Shown here: positions 38,148 to 48,462 of the stretch, piece after piece
Layout: each line of letters begins with the position of its first letter
Numbering within the stretch: the first letter of the stretch is position 1
NCBI RefSeq assembly: GCF_024449095.1
Contig: NZ_CP024627.1
Location: 2,914,001-2,978,000, forward strand
Source: Vibrio coralliilyticus
GTDB taxonomy: Bacteria; Pseudomonadota; Gammaproteobacteria; Enterobacterales; Vibrionaceae
Direction of reading: 5' to 3'
Length of the DNA: 64,000 nucleotides
Made by a program: the position numbers and the translations under genes
The notes under the pieces: model-generated
What the model was told of the DNA's origin: nothing
Databases searched by the model: none
Seen by the model: only the letters and a program-made list of their open reading frames with translations

Positions 38148-40006
38148 TAGTACACATCCCTTTGATAACGTTTCGCTTTACGTAGTTCGTTGATAAATTC
38201 TTCCGCATCATCGCGTGATAGCTGGCCTTGTTGCTCCGCAACATGAATCAAGGCTTCGTGCACATCTTTCGCCATGCGGGTTGCATCGCCACACACATAG
38301 AGGTAAGCGCCTTCTTGGATCCACTGCCAAACTTGTTCAGCGTTTTCCAGAATACGATGTTGCACATAAACTTTCTCTGCTTGGTCACGGCTGAATGCCA
38401 CATCAAGACGATTTAGCACTCCAGACTTAAGGTACTTCTGCCACTCCACCTGATAAAGGAAGTCTTGCGTAAAGGTACGGTCACCGAAGAACAGCCAATT
38501 TTTACCTTCAGCATCTCGGTTATCTCGTTCTTGAATAAAGCTGCGAAAAGGTGCGATACCTGTACCTGGGCCAATCATGATCATTGGGGTATTGTCATCT
38601 TGAGGTAGCTTGAAGTTATTGTTGTGCTCAACAAACACTTTCACTTCACCACCTTCTTCTAAACGATGAGAAAGGAAGCTAGACGCGCCACCAAAACGCT
38701 TTTCATCTCCCTTGTTATATTCAACAACGCCTACTGTAAGATGGACTTCTTCATCCACTTCACTTTGACTAGAAGCAATAGAATAGAGGCGAGGGGTCAA
38801 TCGGCGCAGCAATCCAACAAGTTCCTCAGCGGATAGTTTGGTTTTCTTTTCTGCCAGAACATCAACCACTTGAGTGTTAGTTGCGTATTCGCGTAACTTG
38901 TCTTTATCTTCCAATAACTTGAGCAATTTCTTGCTACCTGATAGCTCTGCAAACTTGCTCACAAGCTGGGGGTTTGCAGAAGTGATTTCGTACTTACTTA
39001 CCAGCGCACTGTGGATGGAAATACTCTCACCATCAACATCAACACTTTCAACACCAGACAACCCAACTTTCGCCAGGATAGCATTTGCAAGAGCTGAGCT
39101 GTTTTCAAACCAAACCCCAAGGGCATCTCCGGGCTCATATGTTAAACCCGAGCCTTCAAGATCGATCTCTACGTGGCGTACATCTTTGCCTGAATCACGC
39201 CCTGTAATTTTTTGGTTCGTAAGCAGCGTCGCTGTATAAGGATGTTGCTTGTTATATGGAGAATGACCTAGTGCAGCCTGACCCACTGGAAGCTGTACAA
39301 CTTCAGCCTCAGAATTAGAAGAGAGCGCTTCTTTGACCTTCCCTAGCGCTGATGCCCGCCACTCAGCAGCGAGCGCTTCATAGTCCACATCAAGATCGAC
39401 TCGTTCAATAAACGATGTCGCGCCAAGTTTAGATAGGTAAGAATCGAAATCTTTACCCGTCTGGCAGAAGAATTCATAACTCGAGTCTCCCAGACCAATC
39501 ACACCGTATTTCAGGTTGGGTAATTTAGGTGCCTTCTTAGACTGAAGGAATTCATGCAGCTCAATTGCATTATCTGGAGCTTCACCTTCACCGTTGGTGG
39601 AGGCAACAATAATGACGTGCGTTTCCTTCGCCAGATTTTTTCCTTTGTAATCGCTAGCATCAAACAGCTCGACAGCTATGCCTTGAGCTTTTGCTTCTTG
39701 CTCAAGCGCTTCAGCAACGCCCTTGGCGTTCCCCGTCTGAGAGGCAAAGATAATAGAAAGCTTGCCTGCTGGTTTTGCAGCTACAGCCGCAGCAGCCTGA
39801 CTGATAGGTGCTGCAGCGCCTGCTGTTTGAGGTTGAACTTGTGATAGCCCCCAAAAATAACCACTGACCCACGCCAACTGTTGAGGTGACAGTTCTGAGA
39901 CGGTTTGTTGTAGCGTATCCAGTTGTTGATCATTTAAAGGAGAAGCGACTGACGGTAATTCTTGTGGTGTGTTTCCTTGAGAGGACACGTTCTTGTTTAA
40001 AGACAT
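38147..40006 (-). CDS. cysJ: Sulfite reductase (NADPH) flavoprotein alpha-component
   Basis: Passes electrons from NADPH through FAD and FMN to CysI. The protein of about 619 residues has an N-terminal flavodoxin domain ([27 protein letters not shown]), an FAD-binding connection domain (RLYSIASS) and the NADP-binding domain ([34 protein letters not shown]) ending in the typical aromatic Tyr. A further in-frame ATG at 40027 would add seven residues; I favour 40006, but the two cannot be decided by ribosome site. First gene of cysJIH; the promoter lies in the 100 or so bases before it. Confidence 0.93.
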   Translation of the reverse strand: MSLNKNVSSQGNTPQELPSVASPLNDQQLDTLQQTVSELSPQQLAWVSGYFWGLSQVQPQTAGAAAPISQAAAAVAAKPAGKLSIIFASQTGNAKGVAEALEQEAKAQGIAVELFDASDYKGKNLAKETHVIIVASTNGEGEAPDNAIELHEFLQSKKAPKLPNLKYGVIGLGDSSYEFFCQTGKDFDSYLSKLGATSFIERVDLDVDYEALAAEWRASALGKVKEALSSNSEAEVVQLPVGQAALGHSPYNKQHPYTATLLTNQKITGRDSGKDVRHVEIDLEGSGLTYEPGDALGVWFENSSALANAILAKVGLSGVESVDVDGESISIHSALVSKYEITSANPQLVSKFAELSGSKKLLKLLEDKDKLREYATNTQVVDVLAEKKTKLSAEELVGLLRRLTPRLYSIASSQSEVDEEVHLTVGVVEYNKGDEKRFGGASSFLSHRLEEGGEVKVFVEHNNNFKLPQDDNTPMIMIGPGTGIAPFRSFIQERDNRDAEGKNWLFFGDRTFTQDFLYQVEWQKYLKSGVLNRLDVAFSRDQAEKVYVQHRILENAEQVWQWIQEGAYLYVCGDATRMAKDVHEALIHVAEQQGQLSRDDAEEFINELRKAKRYQRDVY

Positions 40007-40132
40007 GGTCTCGACATCCCTATTCATTGCGTGATGATAGATTAACCACTCCCTTTAATAACAAGAAAGAATAGAAATGAATGTTTTATAACTTTTGGAA
40101 TTAAAGAAAGCCGAAAGTTTAAGCAGGCAAGC

Positions 40133-40363
40133 TTACTTCGCCTCAACGCGTACCTGTCTGAAACCGACAGCCATCGCAGACTTTGATGCTAGATCCAGAT
40201 CCAAATAGTGACACTCTTCCCCATGGGAGTCGGTTAATAACACAAAGCCACCGCGAGCGTGGCGAAACTCGACAATCCATGTTCCTTCCTGAGCTGAAGG
40301 TTCAATGATGGCTTCAACTAACTGATTTTCTCGGTAAAGATTTCTAAGCTCATTGATAGTCAT
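40133..40363 (-). CDS. Small protein of unknown function upstream of cysJ
   Basis: A 76-residue protein with coding character: TINELRNLYRENQLVEAIIE forms an amphipathic helix and strand, followed by short beta stretches (WIVEFRHARGGFVLLT, HYLDLDL) and a C-terminal GFRQVRVE. No membrane segment or signal is seen. The pattern fits a small alpha-beta domain seen in many gammaproteobacteria; I cannot assign a function. Spacing of about 125 bases to cysJ on the same strand leaves co-transcription open. Confidence 0.7.
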   Translation of the reverse strand: MTINELRNLYRENQLVEAIIEPSAQEGTWIVEFRHARGGFVLLTDSHGEECHYLDLDLASKSAMAVGFRQVRVEAK

Positions 40364-40462
40364 GAGAATCCTTCTCTAAAATTATTGATAAGAATCCTTA
40401 ATAAGCATGGCCGAAAGACAAAAAACTGCTAAAAGAAAAGTGAAAATATAACTAATGGGCAT

Positions 40463-40494
40463 AAAAAAACGCTGCGATATTACGCAGCGTTTTT
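40463..40494 (-). terminator. Terminator downstream of the outer-membrane protein gene
   Basis: AAAAACGCTGCG / CGCAGCGTTTTTTT hairpin on the minus strand, 15 bases after the stop codon of the beta-barrel gene. Confidence 0.85.
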
Positions 40495-40509
40495 AGAAAA
40501 ATAATTCCG

Positions 40510-41184
40510 TTAGAAACTGTATTCAGCACCGACGAAGAAGCCGTTCGCCATCATGAAAGGTTTGCCTAAAGTACTCTCTTCCAACGTAGGTTTAAACTCA
40601 TCGGACTCAAGATCAATAACACGATACCCTCCTCGGAAGGTGAGCGTGGAGTTATTCAATGGCATTCGATACTGCATGCCCGCCATTAAGTCAGTACTTT
40701 TTACACCGCTACTATCACCGAAATTCATCTCACCGATAATATCAAAGTTCGTGTCTGGCACTGTGATTTCAGCGTAACCATAGAAGGCCCACAGCAATTC
40801 ATTAAAATCTTTAGTTTGGCCTGTTTCTGCATTCTTGTACTTTGTATTACTCATATCACTGAACGTAATACCAGCATCAAAATGCATCAGCTCATGTTCC
40901 ATCACTTGGTAATATAACGTGAGATCAAGCTTATCAAACGCCATAAACTCGTTATCAACACTGGTGGTTCTGATTCGTGCATTCGGCACATATTTGATGT
41001 CGTGCTCGATCGCTGCATAAACGCTTGGAGTGACTTCTTTATCACGGCGGATTTCATTGACTTCTGTATCTACCCACCATGCTTCAGCCCCAACTTTTGC
41101 AACGACAGAACTTTCTGCCATTGCTGCTGAACTTGCCATCGATATCACAGCGGCAGTGCTCACTGCCAATGCTGATCTGTTCAT
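40510..41184 (-). CDS. Outer-membrane beta-barrel protein (TIGR04219 type)
   Basis: A 224-residue protein with a signal peptide (MNRSALAVSTAAVISMASSA, cleavage after AMA near residue 23). The mature part is made of alternating amphipathic strands with turns, for example LDLTLYYQVM, FDAGITFSD and STLTFRGGYRVID. It ends in phenylalanine (FVGAEYSF), the sorting signal of outer-membrane barrels. Similar small barrels in vibrios and Shewanella are grouped as TIGR04219; the function is unknown. It forms a single-gene unit. Confidence 0.82.
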   Translation of the reverse strand: MNRSALAVSTAAVISMASSAAMAESSVVAKVGAEAWWVDTEVNEIRRDKEVTPSVYAAIEHDIKYVPNARIRTTSVDNEFMAFDKLDLTLYYQVMEHELMHFDAGITFSDMSNTKYKNAETGQTKDFNELLWAFYGYAEITVPDTNFDIIGEMNFGDSSGVKSTDLMAGMQYRMPLNNSTLTFRGGYRVIDLESDEFKPTLEESTLGKPFMMANGFFVGAEYSF

Positions 41185-41274
41185 CTATTTTAGCTCCCGA
41201 GCTCATTGAGGTTAGAGATATGAGAGCGATACTAGCACACCCACACAACGATTTATGTCAAATTACTGCGTGGA

Positions 41275-41484
41275 TTAACGATGGCTGTACACGTAGTTTT
41301 TAAAGAACCAAATACCCACCGCGATAACAATCAACCACGGAATCAGTTTAATCACCGCACCGACCATACCGAGTAGCACCATGACCATCAAAGCAAACCC
41401 AGCCGCAGCAAAAACCGTGAACATGGTAAGACCTGTCACCAACAATGTTGCAATAAAGACCAATACAAAGATGAGTTCAAACAT
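41275..41484 (-). CDS. pspG: Phage-shock / envelope stress protein PspG
   Basis: A 69-residue membrane protein with two or three hydrophobic segments (MFELIFVLVFIATLLVTGL, AAGFALMVMVLLGMVGAV, LIPWLIVIAVGIWF) and a short positive tail. It resembles E. coli PspG in length and in the LIPWL region. In E. coli pspG stands next to dusA, as here, and belongs to the PspF regulon apart from pspABCDE. AAGGAG lies six bases before the ATG, and a good sigma-54 promoter precedes it. The pspA operon is not in the window. Confidence 0.88.
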   Translation of the reverse strand: MFELIFVLVFIATLLVTGLTMFTVFAAAGFALMVMVLLGMVGAVIKLIPWLIVIAVGIWFFKNYVYSHR

Positions 41485-41511
41485 ATCTTTCTCCTTAGTT
41501 AGCTTTCACAT

Positions 41512-41527
41512 AGCAGAAAGCAGGCCA
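41512..41527 (-). promoter_or_regulatory. Sigma-54 (-24/-12) promoter of pspG
   Basis: On the minus strand TGGCCTGCTTTCTGCT: GG and GC elements with correct spacing compared with the TGGCAC-N5-TTGC consensus. Transcription would begin near 41501, 17 bases before the pspG start. Upstream DNA is AT-rich and could hold PspF and IHF sites. Confidence 0.8.
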
Positions 41528-41569
41528 AGTTAAAGAAAAATACATAAGAATTTGATTTTAAACAAAATA

Positions 41570-41601
41570 AAAAGAGACACCTCTTCAGGCGTCTCTTTTA
41601 T
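41570..41601 (-). terminator. Terminator of dusA
   Basis: AGAGACGCC - TGAAGA - GGTGTCTCT hairpin (one mismatch) with a T run on the minus strand, between dusA and pspG. Confidence 0.75.
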
Positions 41602-41654
41602 TGATTTTCTTGATTGGTAAAATAAACCAACTTAATACTATTAAGTGGTAAAAT

Positions 41655-42656
41655 TTACACATTCAATTCTTTAGGAATTTTACTCAATGCTGTCTCAACA
41701 ACCTCAATGCCAGAGCCTGGCTTGTGAGCATTTTCACTGATATAACGACGCCATTGACGCGCCCCCGGCATATTCTGGAACAAACCCAACATATGACGAG
41801 TAATATGGCCAAGATATGCCCCTTTCTCTAGCTGGCTTTCAATGTACGGATACATCTCTTCCACAACTTGAGTGCGCTTCTTGACAGGCTTATCTAATCC
41901 AAAAATCTGCTGATCAACTTCCGCTAGAATATATGGATTCTGGTATGCTTCACGGCCTACCATAACCCCATCAAGATGTCTCAAATGCTCCTTGCTCTCT
42001 TCCAGTGTCTTAACACCGCCATTAATGGCAATTGTCAGGTGTGAAAAATCTTTCTTCAGCTGATAAGCACGTGGATAATCAAGCGGTGGGATCTCACGAT
42101 TCTCTTTTGGGCTTAGACCAGAAAGCCAAGCTTTGCGCGCGTGAATAGTAAATTGCTCACAGCCCCCCTTCTCGGAAACCATTGATACAAAATCGGTCAG
42201 AAACTCATAAGAGTCCTGATCATCAATACCAATACGAGTTTTTACCGTCACTGGAACATCCACGACATCGCGCATTGCAGCGACACATTCTGCCACCAGC
42301 TGTGGTTCTGCCATCAGACACGCACCAAAACGACCATTTTGCACACGATCAGACGGGCAACCAACGTTGAGGTTGATTTCATCGTAGCCGCGATCTTGCG
42401 CCAATTTCGCACACGTTGCCAAATCCTGAGGGTTTGAGCCACCTAACTGAAGTGCTACCGGATGTTCTTCCTGGTTATAGGCCAGAAAATCACCCTTACC
42501 ATGAATAATCGCCCCCGTCGTCACCATCTCGGTATAAAGCAAAGTTTCGCTCGTTAGCAGTCGATGGAAGTAGCGACAATGCCTATCCGTCCAATCCAAC
42601 ATGGGTGCAATGGAAAAGCGGTTGGCCGCGTATTTACTAGTATTGTCAGGTTTCAT
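41655..42656 (-). CDS. dusA: tRNA-dihydrouridine synthase A
   Basis: Flavoenzyme that reduces uridines 20 and 20a of tRNA with NADPH. The 333-residue protein has the Dus TIM barrel with an early FMN stretch [14 protein letters not shown], the active-site region [20 protein letters not shown] (catalytic Cys in GACL, with the preceding GCPS), and [12 protein letters not shown]. DusA rather than DusB or DusC is indicated by the N-terminal DWTDRH and by the neighbour pspG. Confidence 0.95.
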   Translation of the reverse strand: MKPDNTSKYAANRFSIAPMLDWTDRHCRYFHRLLTSETLLYTEMVTTGAIIHGKGDFLAYNQEEHPVALQLGGSNPQDLATCAKLAQDRGYDEINLNVGCPSDRVQNGRFGACLMAEPQLVAECVAAMRDVVDVPVTVKTRIGIDDQDSYEFLTDFVSMVSEKGGCEQFTIHARKAWLSGLSPKENREIPPLDYPRAYQLKKDFSHLTIAINGGVKTLEESKEHLRHLDGVMVGREAYQNPYILAEVDQQIFGLDKPVKKRTQVVEEMYPYIESQLEKGAYLGHITRHMLGLFQNMPGARQWRRYISENAHKPGSGIEVVETALSKIPKELNV

Positions 42657-42940
42657 AAGGTGTTACTCGAAATCTTATACCACTGCTATGTATGAATATT
42701 CACTATCACAACTAATAGCAAGTTTTGCCAGAGCGTGAGCTTCAAAGTGGCGTGGTCAAAAATAATCGGTGGATTATACACAGACAAGAAAAAACATTCA
42801 GGAAAAGAGTGTCTCAAAGTGAAGGGATAAGCGTTGTGCGGCGCTTTTCGGACTAGACGGTGACAGCATCAATATCGTTGAATTAATGTACCAGTCCTCA
42901 TGATAAGGGGAAAACAAGTCAAGAATAGAAAGTAAACTTC

Positions 42941-43026
42941 AAAAAAAATGCTGGCCGAAAATGAATTGAAGGCCAGCACCGTTCCATGAAGCATATGAAA
43001 TGATTGATAAATTACCCATAGGGATC
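42941..43026 (-). ncRNA. Putative small RNA 1 beside dusA
   Basis: A minus-strand transcript of about 85 bases is predicted. It would begin with a small hairpin (CCC TAT GGG at 43017-43025), go through an AT-rich unpaired stretch with TTTCATATGC, and end in a strong terminator TGCTGGCC / GGCCAGCA plus T8 (42941-42978). The promoter candidate at 43030-43057 is TTGAAC-16-TACGAT. No significant ORF is present. The architecture is that of an Hfq-dependent small RNA; I know no name for it. Confidence 0.55.
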
Positions 43027-43029
43027 TTT

Positions 43030-43057
43030 ATCGTAGTAAAATTAAATATGAGTTCAA
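43030..43057 (-). promoter_or_regulatory. Promoter candidate of small RNA 1
   Basis: TTGAAC, 16-base spacer, TACGAT on the minus strand, with a start site expected near 43023-43026. Confidence 0.45.
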
Positions 43058-43185
43058 TTTCATATTGGTTTTTTCGTTATTCATCGCACGATTTTGCGTA
43101 TTACACCTAGATTTAGAGTCGCGTCCCCACATAAACCACTTCGAATATGTGAACTCAATCATCTTGGATTACATAAGGTCCACGC

Positions 43186-43285
43186 AAAAAAAAGCTGGCC
43201 CTTGGAGTTATCGGCCAGCATAAATATCTGAATTAAATGAAAGATACATGAATGTTACAGTTTCATATCATCCCGTTTAGGGACG
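43186..43285 (-). ncRNA. Putative small RNA 2, tandem to small RNA 1
   Basis: A minus-strand transcript of about 100 bases is predicted. It would open with the hairpin GTCCC-TAAAC-GGGAT (43268-43284), continue through an AT-rich unpaired part containing ATCTTTCATTTAATTC, and stop at GCTGGCC / GGCCAGC plus T8 (43186-43219). It shares with small RNA 1 the 5' CCC/GGG hairpin, the TTTCAT stretch and the GCTGGCC terminator stem. The promoter candidate TTGTGC-17-TATGGT lies at 43292-43320. Confidence 0.55.
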
Positions 43286-43291
43286 GAATCA

Positions 43292-43320
43292 ACCATACGG
43301 TAAGAGCAATAAGAGCACAA
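43292..43320 (-). promoter_or_regulatory. Promoter candidate of small RNA 2
   Basis: TTGTGC, 17-base spacer, TATGGT on the minus strand; the predicted start near 43285 directly precedes the 5' hairpin. Confidence 0.45.
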
Positions 43321-43652
43321 GCGCATATGTAACTTAATTAAGCAGAAAGCTATGTTTTTACCTATTACACTACTCAGCACACAAATGAGCACATATTAAC
43401 TAACTGAAAACTCTAAACTAGTATTAATAAAACTACCTACATGTACATCTGAATACATCCCCTTAAGCTTATTTACCAGCAGGCTCACCATTCCTAATCC
43501 TGAGTCTGACTTTATCGGCAAACTTGTACATGCTTCACTGTTCATGAATTTGAATCATCTGGTTGGTTAATTAACGCTGCAACTATTTATAAATATTCAC
43601 TATTCTATCTGTTGATACATATTAAGAGCGCATAGTAGAAGGATTTACTCTT

Positions 43653-44690
43653 ATGGTCTCTGAAGCATTAGATAAACCCACCATACTGGTGGTCGATGAT
43701 ATTCCAGACAATATCCATACTCTGTCTGGTATTCTTTCCGATGAATTTAAGATAAAGGCAGCCACCAGCGGTGCGAAAGCGCTCAAAATAGCCAATAGCT
43801 CTCCACGACCTCATTTGATCTTACTCGATATCATGATGCCAGAAATGGATGGCTATGAAGTGTGCTCGATTCTAAAGTCCAACCCACTCACTTGCGATAT
43901 TCCCGTGATCTTTGTGACTGCTAAAGCGGAAGTGATGGACGAGCAAAAAGGCTTTGAGATTGGTGCTGTCGACTACATTACCAAACCTGTCAGCCCACCC
44001 ATAGTCAAAGCTAGAGTAAAAACACACATCGCACTGTACGATCAAAATCTAGCGTTATCGGTTCAGGTGAAACAGCGGACTGAACAACTGGAGCGCAGTC
44101 GCCTTGAAATCATTCAACGCTTGGGCCGTGCCGCTGAATACAAAGACAATGAGACAGGCATGCACGTTGTCCGCATGAGTCATTACTCACGTATTCTGGC
44201 TGAGCAACTGGATGTCAGCAAACGCTGGGTAGAGCTGGTTTTTCAAGCTTCGCCAATGCACGACATCGGCAAAATTGGCATCCCTGATCATATTCTAGGT
44301 AAACCAGGGAAACTCGATGGTGATGAGTGGGCAGTCATGCAAAAGCACGTCAACTTCGGCGCTGACATTATTGGAGACAGTGATTCGCTGTTGCTGCAAA
44401 TGGCGAAAGAAATTGCCCTGTATCACCATGAGAAATGGGATGGCAGTGGTTACCCACATGGCACTCAAGGAGAAGCCATTCCTTTAAGTGCCCGAATTGT
44501 CGCGATTGCCGACGTGTTTGACGCTCTAACCAGTGAACGACCCTATAAGAAAGCTTGGCCTGTTGAAGAGGCAGTGGCGCTGCTTGAAGAAGGCGCTGGC
44601 GCGCATTTTGACCCCAATTTAGTGCCTATTTTCATCAGCCAACTAGATGAAATCCTAAAAATCAAAGAGTCCTTTAAAGACGAATTTTAA
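43653..44690 (+). CDS. Response regulator with HD-GYP c-di-GMP phosphodiesterase domain
   Basis: The 345-residue protein has a receiver domain (about 10-125; acidic pair Asp15-Asp16, phospho-acceptor Asp59 in LILLDIMMP, Lys in YITKP) linked by a short coiled coil (QRTEQLERSRLEIIQR) to an HD-GYP domain. The metal-site signature MHDIGKIGIPD begins near residue 203, and the HHEKWDGSGYP block near 258 contains the GYP residues, so an active cyclic-di-GMP hydrolase is expected. It is followed 21 bases later by a hybrid histidine kinase on the same strand, a likely cognate pair. AAGGA lies nine bases before the ATG. Confidence 0.9.
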   Translation: MVSEALDKPTILVVDDIPDNIHTLSGILSDEFKIKAATSGAKALKIANSSPRPHLILLDIMMPEMDGYEVCSILKSNPLTCDIPVIFVTAKAEVMDEQKGFEIGAVDYITKPVSPPIVKARVKTHIALYDQNLALSVQVKQRTEQLERSRLEIIQRLGRAAEYKDNETGMHVVRMSHYSRILAEQLDVSKRWVELVFQASPMHDIGKIGIPDHILGKPGKLDGDEWAVMQKHVNFGADIIGDSDSLLLQMAKEIALYHHEKWDGSGYPHGTQGEAIPLSARIVAIADVFDALTSERPYKKAWPVEEAVALLEEGAGAHFDPNLVPIFISQLDEILKIKESFKDEF

Positions 44691-44711
44691 GCGCTTCGGC
44701 TAAGGTAGAGA

Positions 44712-47700
44712 ATGAATCAAGTACAAGACTATGCGCTCGATTCTAAGCGCATTCTTACCGGTTTTGTCATTGCCTCTGTCATGTTGCTGGTGGTCGGCAG
44801 CATTGGATGGATGAGCCTCAATCAACGCTTTGAGACCGTGGAGCAATATGCAGGTAATGCCCAGCTATTATCAACATTAGATAGTGTGAAAATGCTTGAA
44901 CAGAGCTATATTCGCCTGCCTCAAGATGAGCTCTCTGATGATATTTACCACCAAATAGATAAAGCACAGGCTTTATCAGAGATCGCCATCGCCAATGGGA
45001 TTGATGCACAAATTACAGATGCACTTGTCGATTATCGCCAAGATTTTACCCAGTACATCCAACTCAACCAGAGCGAAAACACCACACGTAAGGAAATGAC
45101 AAGTGTCGCCGAGCAAGCAGCTGATGCCATCGATGCCCTGCAACAACTGCACGAAGAATTCGTAGAAAATGGCATCGTGAGTATTGAAGCGTTGCGCGAT
45201 CAGGTCGATGAAGATTCTGATAACGCAATACGAGCACACTGGTTAGTCGGTTTAATTGCCAATTCACAAAACCATCAGAAGTCATATGTACTCACTAAAG
45301 ACCAGCAGGAGCTCAACCAAGCACAGTTTGAGTTGAAGAAAATCGACCAGCTCATTAACTTACTGGAAGATAAACTGACCGAACAAACCAGTATGAACAA
45401 ACTGACACTGGTTAAAAACGCCAAAAACCGTTATTTAACGTCATTAGTCCAACTAAGAAGCTGGTCCAACATCGGCGACAAAATTCAACAAAGCATTCTC
45501 AGCCAAGTCAATCGCTCTGGTGATGAGATGGCGCGCTCAGCCACCGACTTGCGTAACCATCTTCAGGATATCCTCAGAACATCGCAACAAGCGGTTTCTA
45601 GCACTCAAATAGCCATCAGTGAACGTCTGACGGTGAGCTCTAATTTACTCGTTCTCCAGTCTTCGATCAGTGAAGCACAACAACTTGATCGCGACTATTC
45701 ATTGTCACTTTCAGCAACGCGCCAACAAGCGATTGCTGACCAAGTAAATGATTATCTTGAGTATTCCCTGCGTCTGCTCGATAACCTATCAGCTCAAGTG
45801 CCGACCGATGAAGAAAAGATCAATGTCAACCAAATACAAACCCTGACCAACAGCTACTACACTCTGTTCAATCAATTAACTTCAGCGCGCAGTATTACCT
45901 CACAGCAAATCGCTCAGCTAGAAGAAACATACGAACGATTACAATCTTTCATTCAACCTGTCTATCAAGAACAACTCAATACGGTGGAAAGTTCCGGTGC
46001 CATTGCCCGCTATCTGGCTATCGGTGGCGCTATCTTTGTAGTGACCTTACTGCTACTTGGCTTACTCGCCCACAAGTCCTATGCTGCACTAGAACGTTTC
46101 GCTGATAAATTGTCACTGGCAAGAGATGAAGCCGATGCGGCAAACAAAGCGAAATCGGACTTTCTCGCCAATATGAGTCACGAAATCCGCACACCAATGA
46201 ATGCCATTATCGGAATGAGCTATCTCGCCCTGAAAACAGACCTTTCTAAAGCGCAACGTAACTATATCCAGAAAGTAAAACTTTCCGCCGATTCTCTTCT
46301 CGGTTTGATCAACGATATCTTGGACTTCTCAAAAATTGAAGCGGGTAAACTGGATATCGAAAGCGTCGATTTCCATCTGGAAAATGTTCTCGACAATATT
46401 TCTAACCTCGTTGGTTTACGTGCCTCCGAGCGCGGACTGGAACTGTTGATCCATATTGATCGCGATGTGCCCACCGCCTTAGTCGGCGATCCTCTTCGTC
46501 TTGGGCAGATCCTGATTAATTTGGCTAACAACGCCGTCAAGTTTACCGAACAAGGTGAAATAAAAATCAGCATCACTCTAGATAAAAAAGAAGGCGACAA
46601 TATCACCCTCAAGTTCTCTGTGTCTGACAGTGGGATCGGCATGACATCGGAACAATGCAATAAACTGTTTAACAAGTTTACTCAGGCAGATAGCTCAACC
46701 ACACGCAAATATGGAGGGACAGGTCTTGGCCTAGCTATCAGTAAAGAGCTTTGTCAGCTGATGGGCGGAGATATTGATGTGGCCAGTGAGCAAGGTAAGG
46801 GCTCTACCTTCACCTTTACTGTCCAACTAGGCGTTAGTCATGCATTGAAGCAAGAACCATTATTAGTACCGAAAGAACTCGGCCAGTTGAAAATTCTGGT
46901 GGTTGATGACAATGCCAGCGCACGATTGATCGTAGAAGACATTCTTCAATCCCTTCAGTTTGAAACCACCTGCGTCACCAATGTCGATAGCGCTCTGGAT
47001 GAGTTAGAAACAGCGATCACCAATGAACAACCTTATGATTTAGTGATTTCGGACTGGCAAATGCCTGTCAAGGACGGCATCGATTTAGCGGAAATCATGT
47101 GGGGCAGACTAGCGGAACCAGCTCAGCCAAAACTCTTAATGCTAACAGCCTATGGCCGCGAAGAGCTAACCGATGCCTTCATCCAGCGCCAGCTAACACC
47201 ACCATCAATTCTGGATAAACCTGTCACCTCCTCACATCTTTTCGATGCCATTGTGACGCTATACGGCGTTGAAGGCAGTCGCGTAAGCCGAAGCGATGTA
47301 GAAGAGCAGACACAGCTCGCCAATGCTCAACAACTGGCTGGGGCAAAATTGCTGCTCGTCGAAGACAATGAGATTAACCAAGAGCTGGCCACTGAACTGC
47401 TTGAAGGCCAGCAAGTTCATGTCATGGTGGCTGAAAATGGGCAGGTTGCTGTCGATCTCTATAAGCGCCATGACTTCGATGGCATCCTGATGGATTGCCA
47501 AATGCCTGTAATGGATGGTTATGAAGCCACGGAGTTCATTCGTCAGAAGCTCGACGACCCACATATCCCCATTATCGCTATGACGGCTAACGTTATGGAG
47601 CGAGATAAAGAAAAAGCCAAAAAAGCAGGCATGAATGACATTATCGCTAAGCCTATCGATGTTGGCGCTATGTTCAGTACCCTAGCAAAATGGATTACAC

Positions 47701-48329
47701 CTAAACATCCGCAACAGTTAGTGATGGCAAAGGGGCAGCCCACCAAGCAAGTCCCCGACATTACTGGACTCGATATAACATCGGGATTGACTCGTGCCAG
47801 CGGGAATGCAGATTTATACATCAGACTCATTCTGCGTTTTGCCAGTACTTATGCCGATCCCAAAGCGGTAGAAATTGCCATCTCTGATGCAGACAGCACG
47901 ACACGACAACGCAATATTCATTCTTTGAAAGGCGTTGCTGGTAACATTGGAGCAACGACCCTGCATGAACTTTGTCAAGAACTCGAACAGGACAGCAAAA
48001 ATCGAGACTTACGCCAGCGTGTCATCAAAGTACTGGCTACCTTAGTCAACAATATCCATTCCAGTCAGCTAACGAGTGAAAAGCCAACTCCCTCTTTAAC
48101 TGAAGAGACGTTCAATGAATCACTATTTAACCAGCTCAAGCAGGCCGTGGATGAAAACGACACCCACGCCCTTTCGATCATAAACGATATCACGTCAAGC
48201 TCATTAGTTGGGTTATCTGAATCTGATTTTACCCAGCTCAACAGTGCCTTGGAGGAGTTTGATTTCGAATTAGGCCAGGAGATTTTATCCAACAGAGCGC
48301 ACACAGTCAGTAATGCCAATGCGCCGTAA
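44712..48329 (+). CDS. Hybrid sensor histidine kinase with two receivers and Hpt domain
   Basis: A 1205-residue inner-membrane kinase. Domain order: membrane helix 1 (about 14-36), a long helical periplasmic sensor (about 37-435, rich in Gln, Leu and Asp), membrane helix 2 (about 436-457), a short linker, HisKA with the phospho-His in [10 protein letters not shown] (about residue 488), HATPase_c with NNAVKFT, DSGIGM and GGTGLGL (about 590-710), receiver 1 (about 726-850, LVISDWQMP), receiver 2 (about 878-1000, ILMDCQMP) and Hpt (about 1030-1120, His near 1070 in HSLKG). All relay residues are present. The ligand is unknown. The HD-GYP regulator just upstream is the obvious output. Confidence 0.92.
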   Translation: MNQVQDYALDSKRILTGFVIASVMLLVVGSIGWMSLNQRFETVEQYAGNAQLLSTLDSVKMLEQSYIRLPQDELSDDIYHQIDKAQALSEIAIANGIDAQITDALVDYRQDFTQYIQLNQSENTTRKEMTSVAEQAADAIDALQQLHEEFVENGIVSIEALRDQVDEDSDNAIRAHWLVGLIANSQNHQKSYVLTKDQQELNQAQFELKKIDQLINLLEDKLTEQTSMNKLTLVKNAKNRYLTSLVQLRSWSNIGDKIQQSILSQVNRSGDEMARSATDLRNHLQDILRTSQQAVSSTQIAISERLTVSSNLLVLQSSISEAQQLDRDYSLSLSATRQQAIADQVNDYLEYSLRLLDNLSAQVPTDEEKINVNQIQTLTNSYYTLFNQLTSARSITSQQIAQLEETYERLQSFIQPVYQEQLNTVESSGAIARYLAIGGAIFVVTLLLLGLLAHKSYAALERFADKLSLARDEADAANKAKSDFLANMSHEIRTPMNAIIGMSYLALKTDLSKAQRNYIQKVKLSADSLLGLINDILDFSKIEAGKLDIESVDFHLENVLDNISNLVGLRASERGLELLIHIDRDVPTALVGDPLRLGQILINLANNAVKFTEQGEIKISITLDKKEGDNITLKFSVSDSGIGMTSEQCNKLFNKFTQADSSTTRKYGGTGLGLAISKELCQLMGGDIDVASEQGKGSTFTFTVQLGVSHALKQEPLLVPKELGQLKILVVDDNASARLIVEDILQSLQFETTCVTNVDSALDELETAITNEQPYDLVISDWQMPVKDGIDLAEIMWGRLAEPAQPKLLMLTAYGREELTDAFIQRQLTPPSILDKPVTSSHLFDAIVTLYGVEGSRVSRSDVEEQTQLANAQQLAGAKLLLVEDNEINQELATELLEGQQVHVMVAENGQVAVDLYKRHDFDGILMDCQMPVMDGYEATEFIRQKLDDPHIPIIAMTANVMERDKEKAKKAGMNDIIAKPIDVGAMFSTLAKWITPKHPQQLVMAKGQPTKQVPDITGLDITSGLTRASGNADLYIRLILRFASTYADPKAVEIAISDADSTTRQRNIHSLKGVAGNIGATTLHELCQELEQDSKNRDLRQRVIKVLATLVNNIHSSQLTSEKPTPSLTEETFNESLFNQLKQAVDENDTHALSIINDITSSSLVGLSESDFTQLNSALEEFDFELGQEILSNRAHTVSNANAP

Positions 48330-48462
48330 CAGTATCGTTTTATTAACAGATAAGGTAACTTATAGCACTTAAAGCAGATCCAGTTACCGTAACCACAATT
48401 AGATAGGTTAACTCACTGACTGTATTATCAGAAAATGCCTCTTGATAAACGAAATCCGTCAA

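Larger units (their letters stand above)
42657..43652. other. Long intergenic region with two small-RNA candidates
   Basis: About 1 kb without any protein gene I can support, between dusA and the HD-GYP gene. It holds two similar terminator-like hairpins on the minus strand, each with a promoter-like sequence about 80-130 bases upstream (listed separately). The part from 43330 to 43640 is AT-rich and probably includes the promoter of the HD-GYP gene; no clear -35/-10 pair was found for it. Confidence 0.7.

Noticed and set aside
42827..42850. Hairpin AAGCG/CGCTT left of small RNA 1 as a third small-RNA terminator
   Set aside because: Short stem and no T run on either strand.
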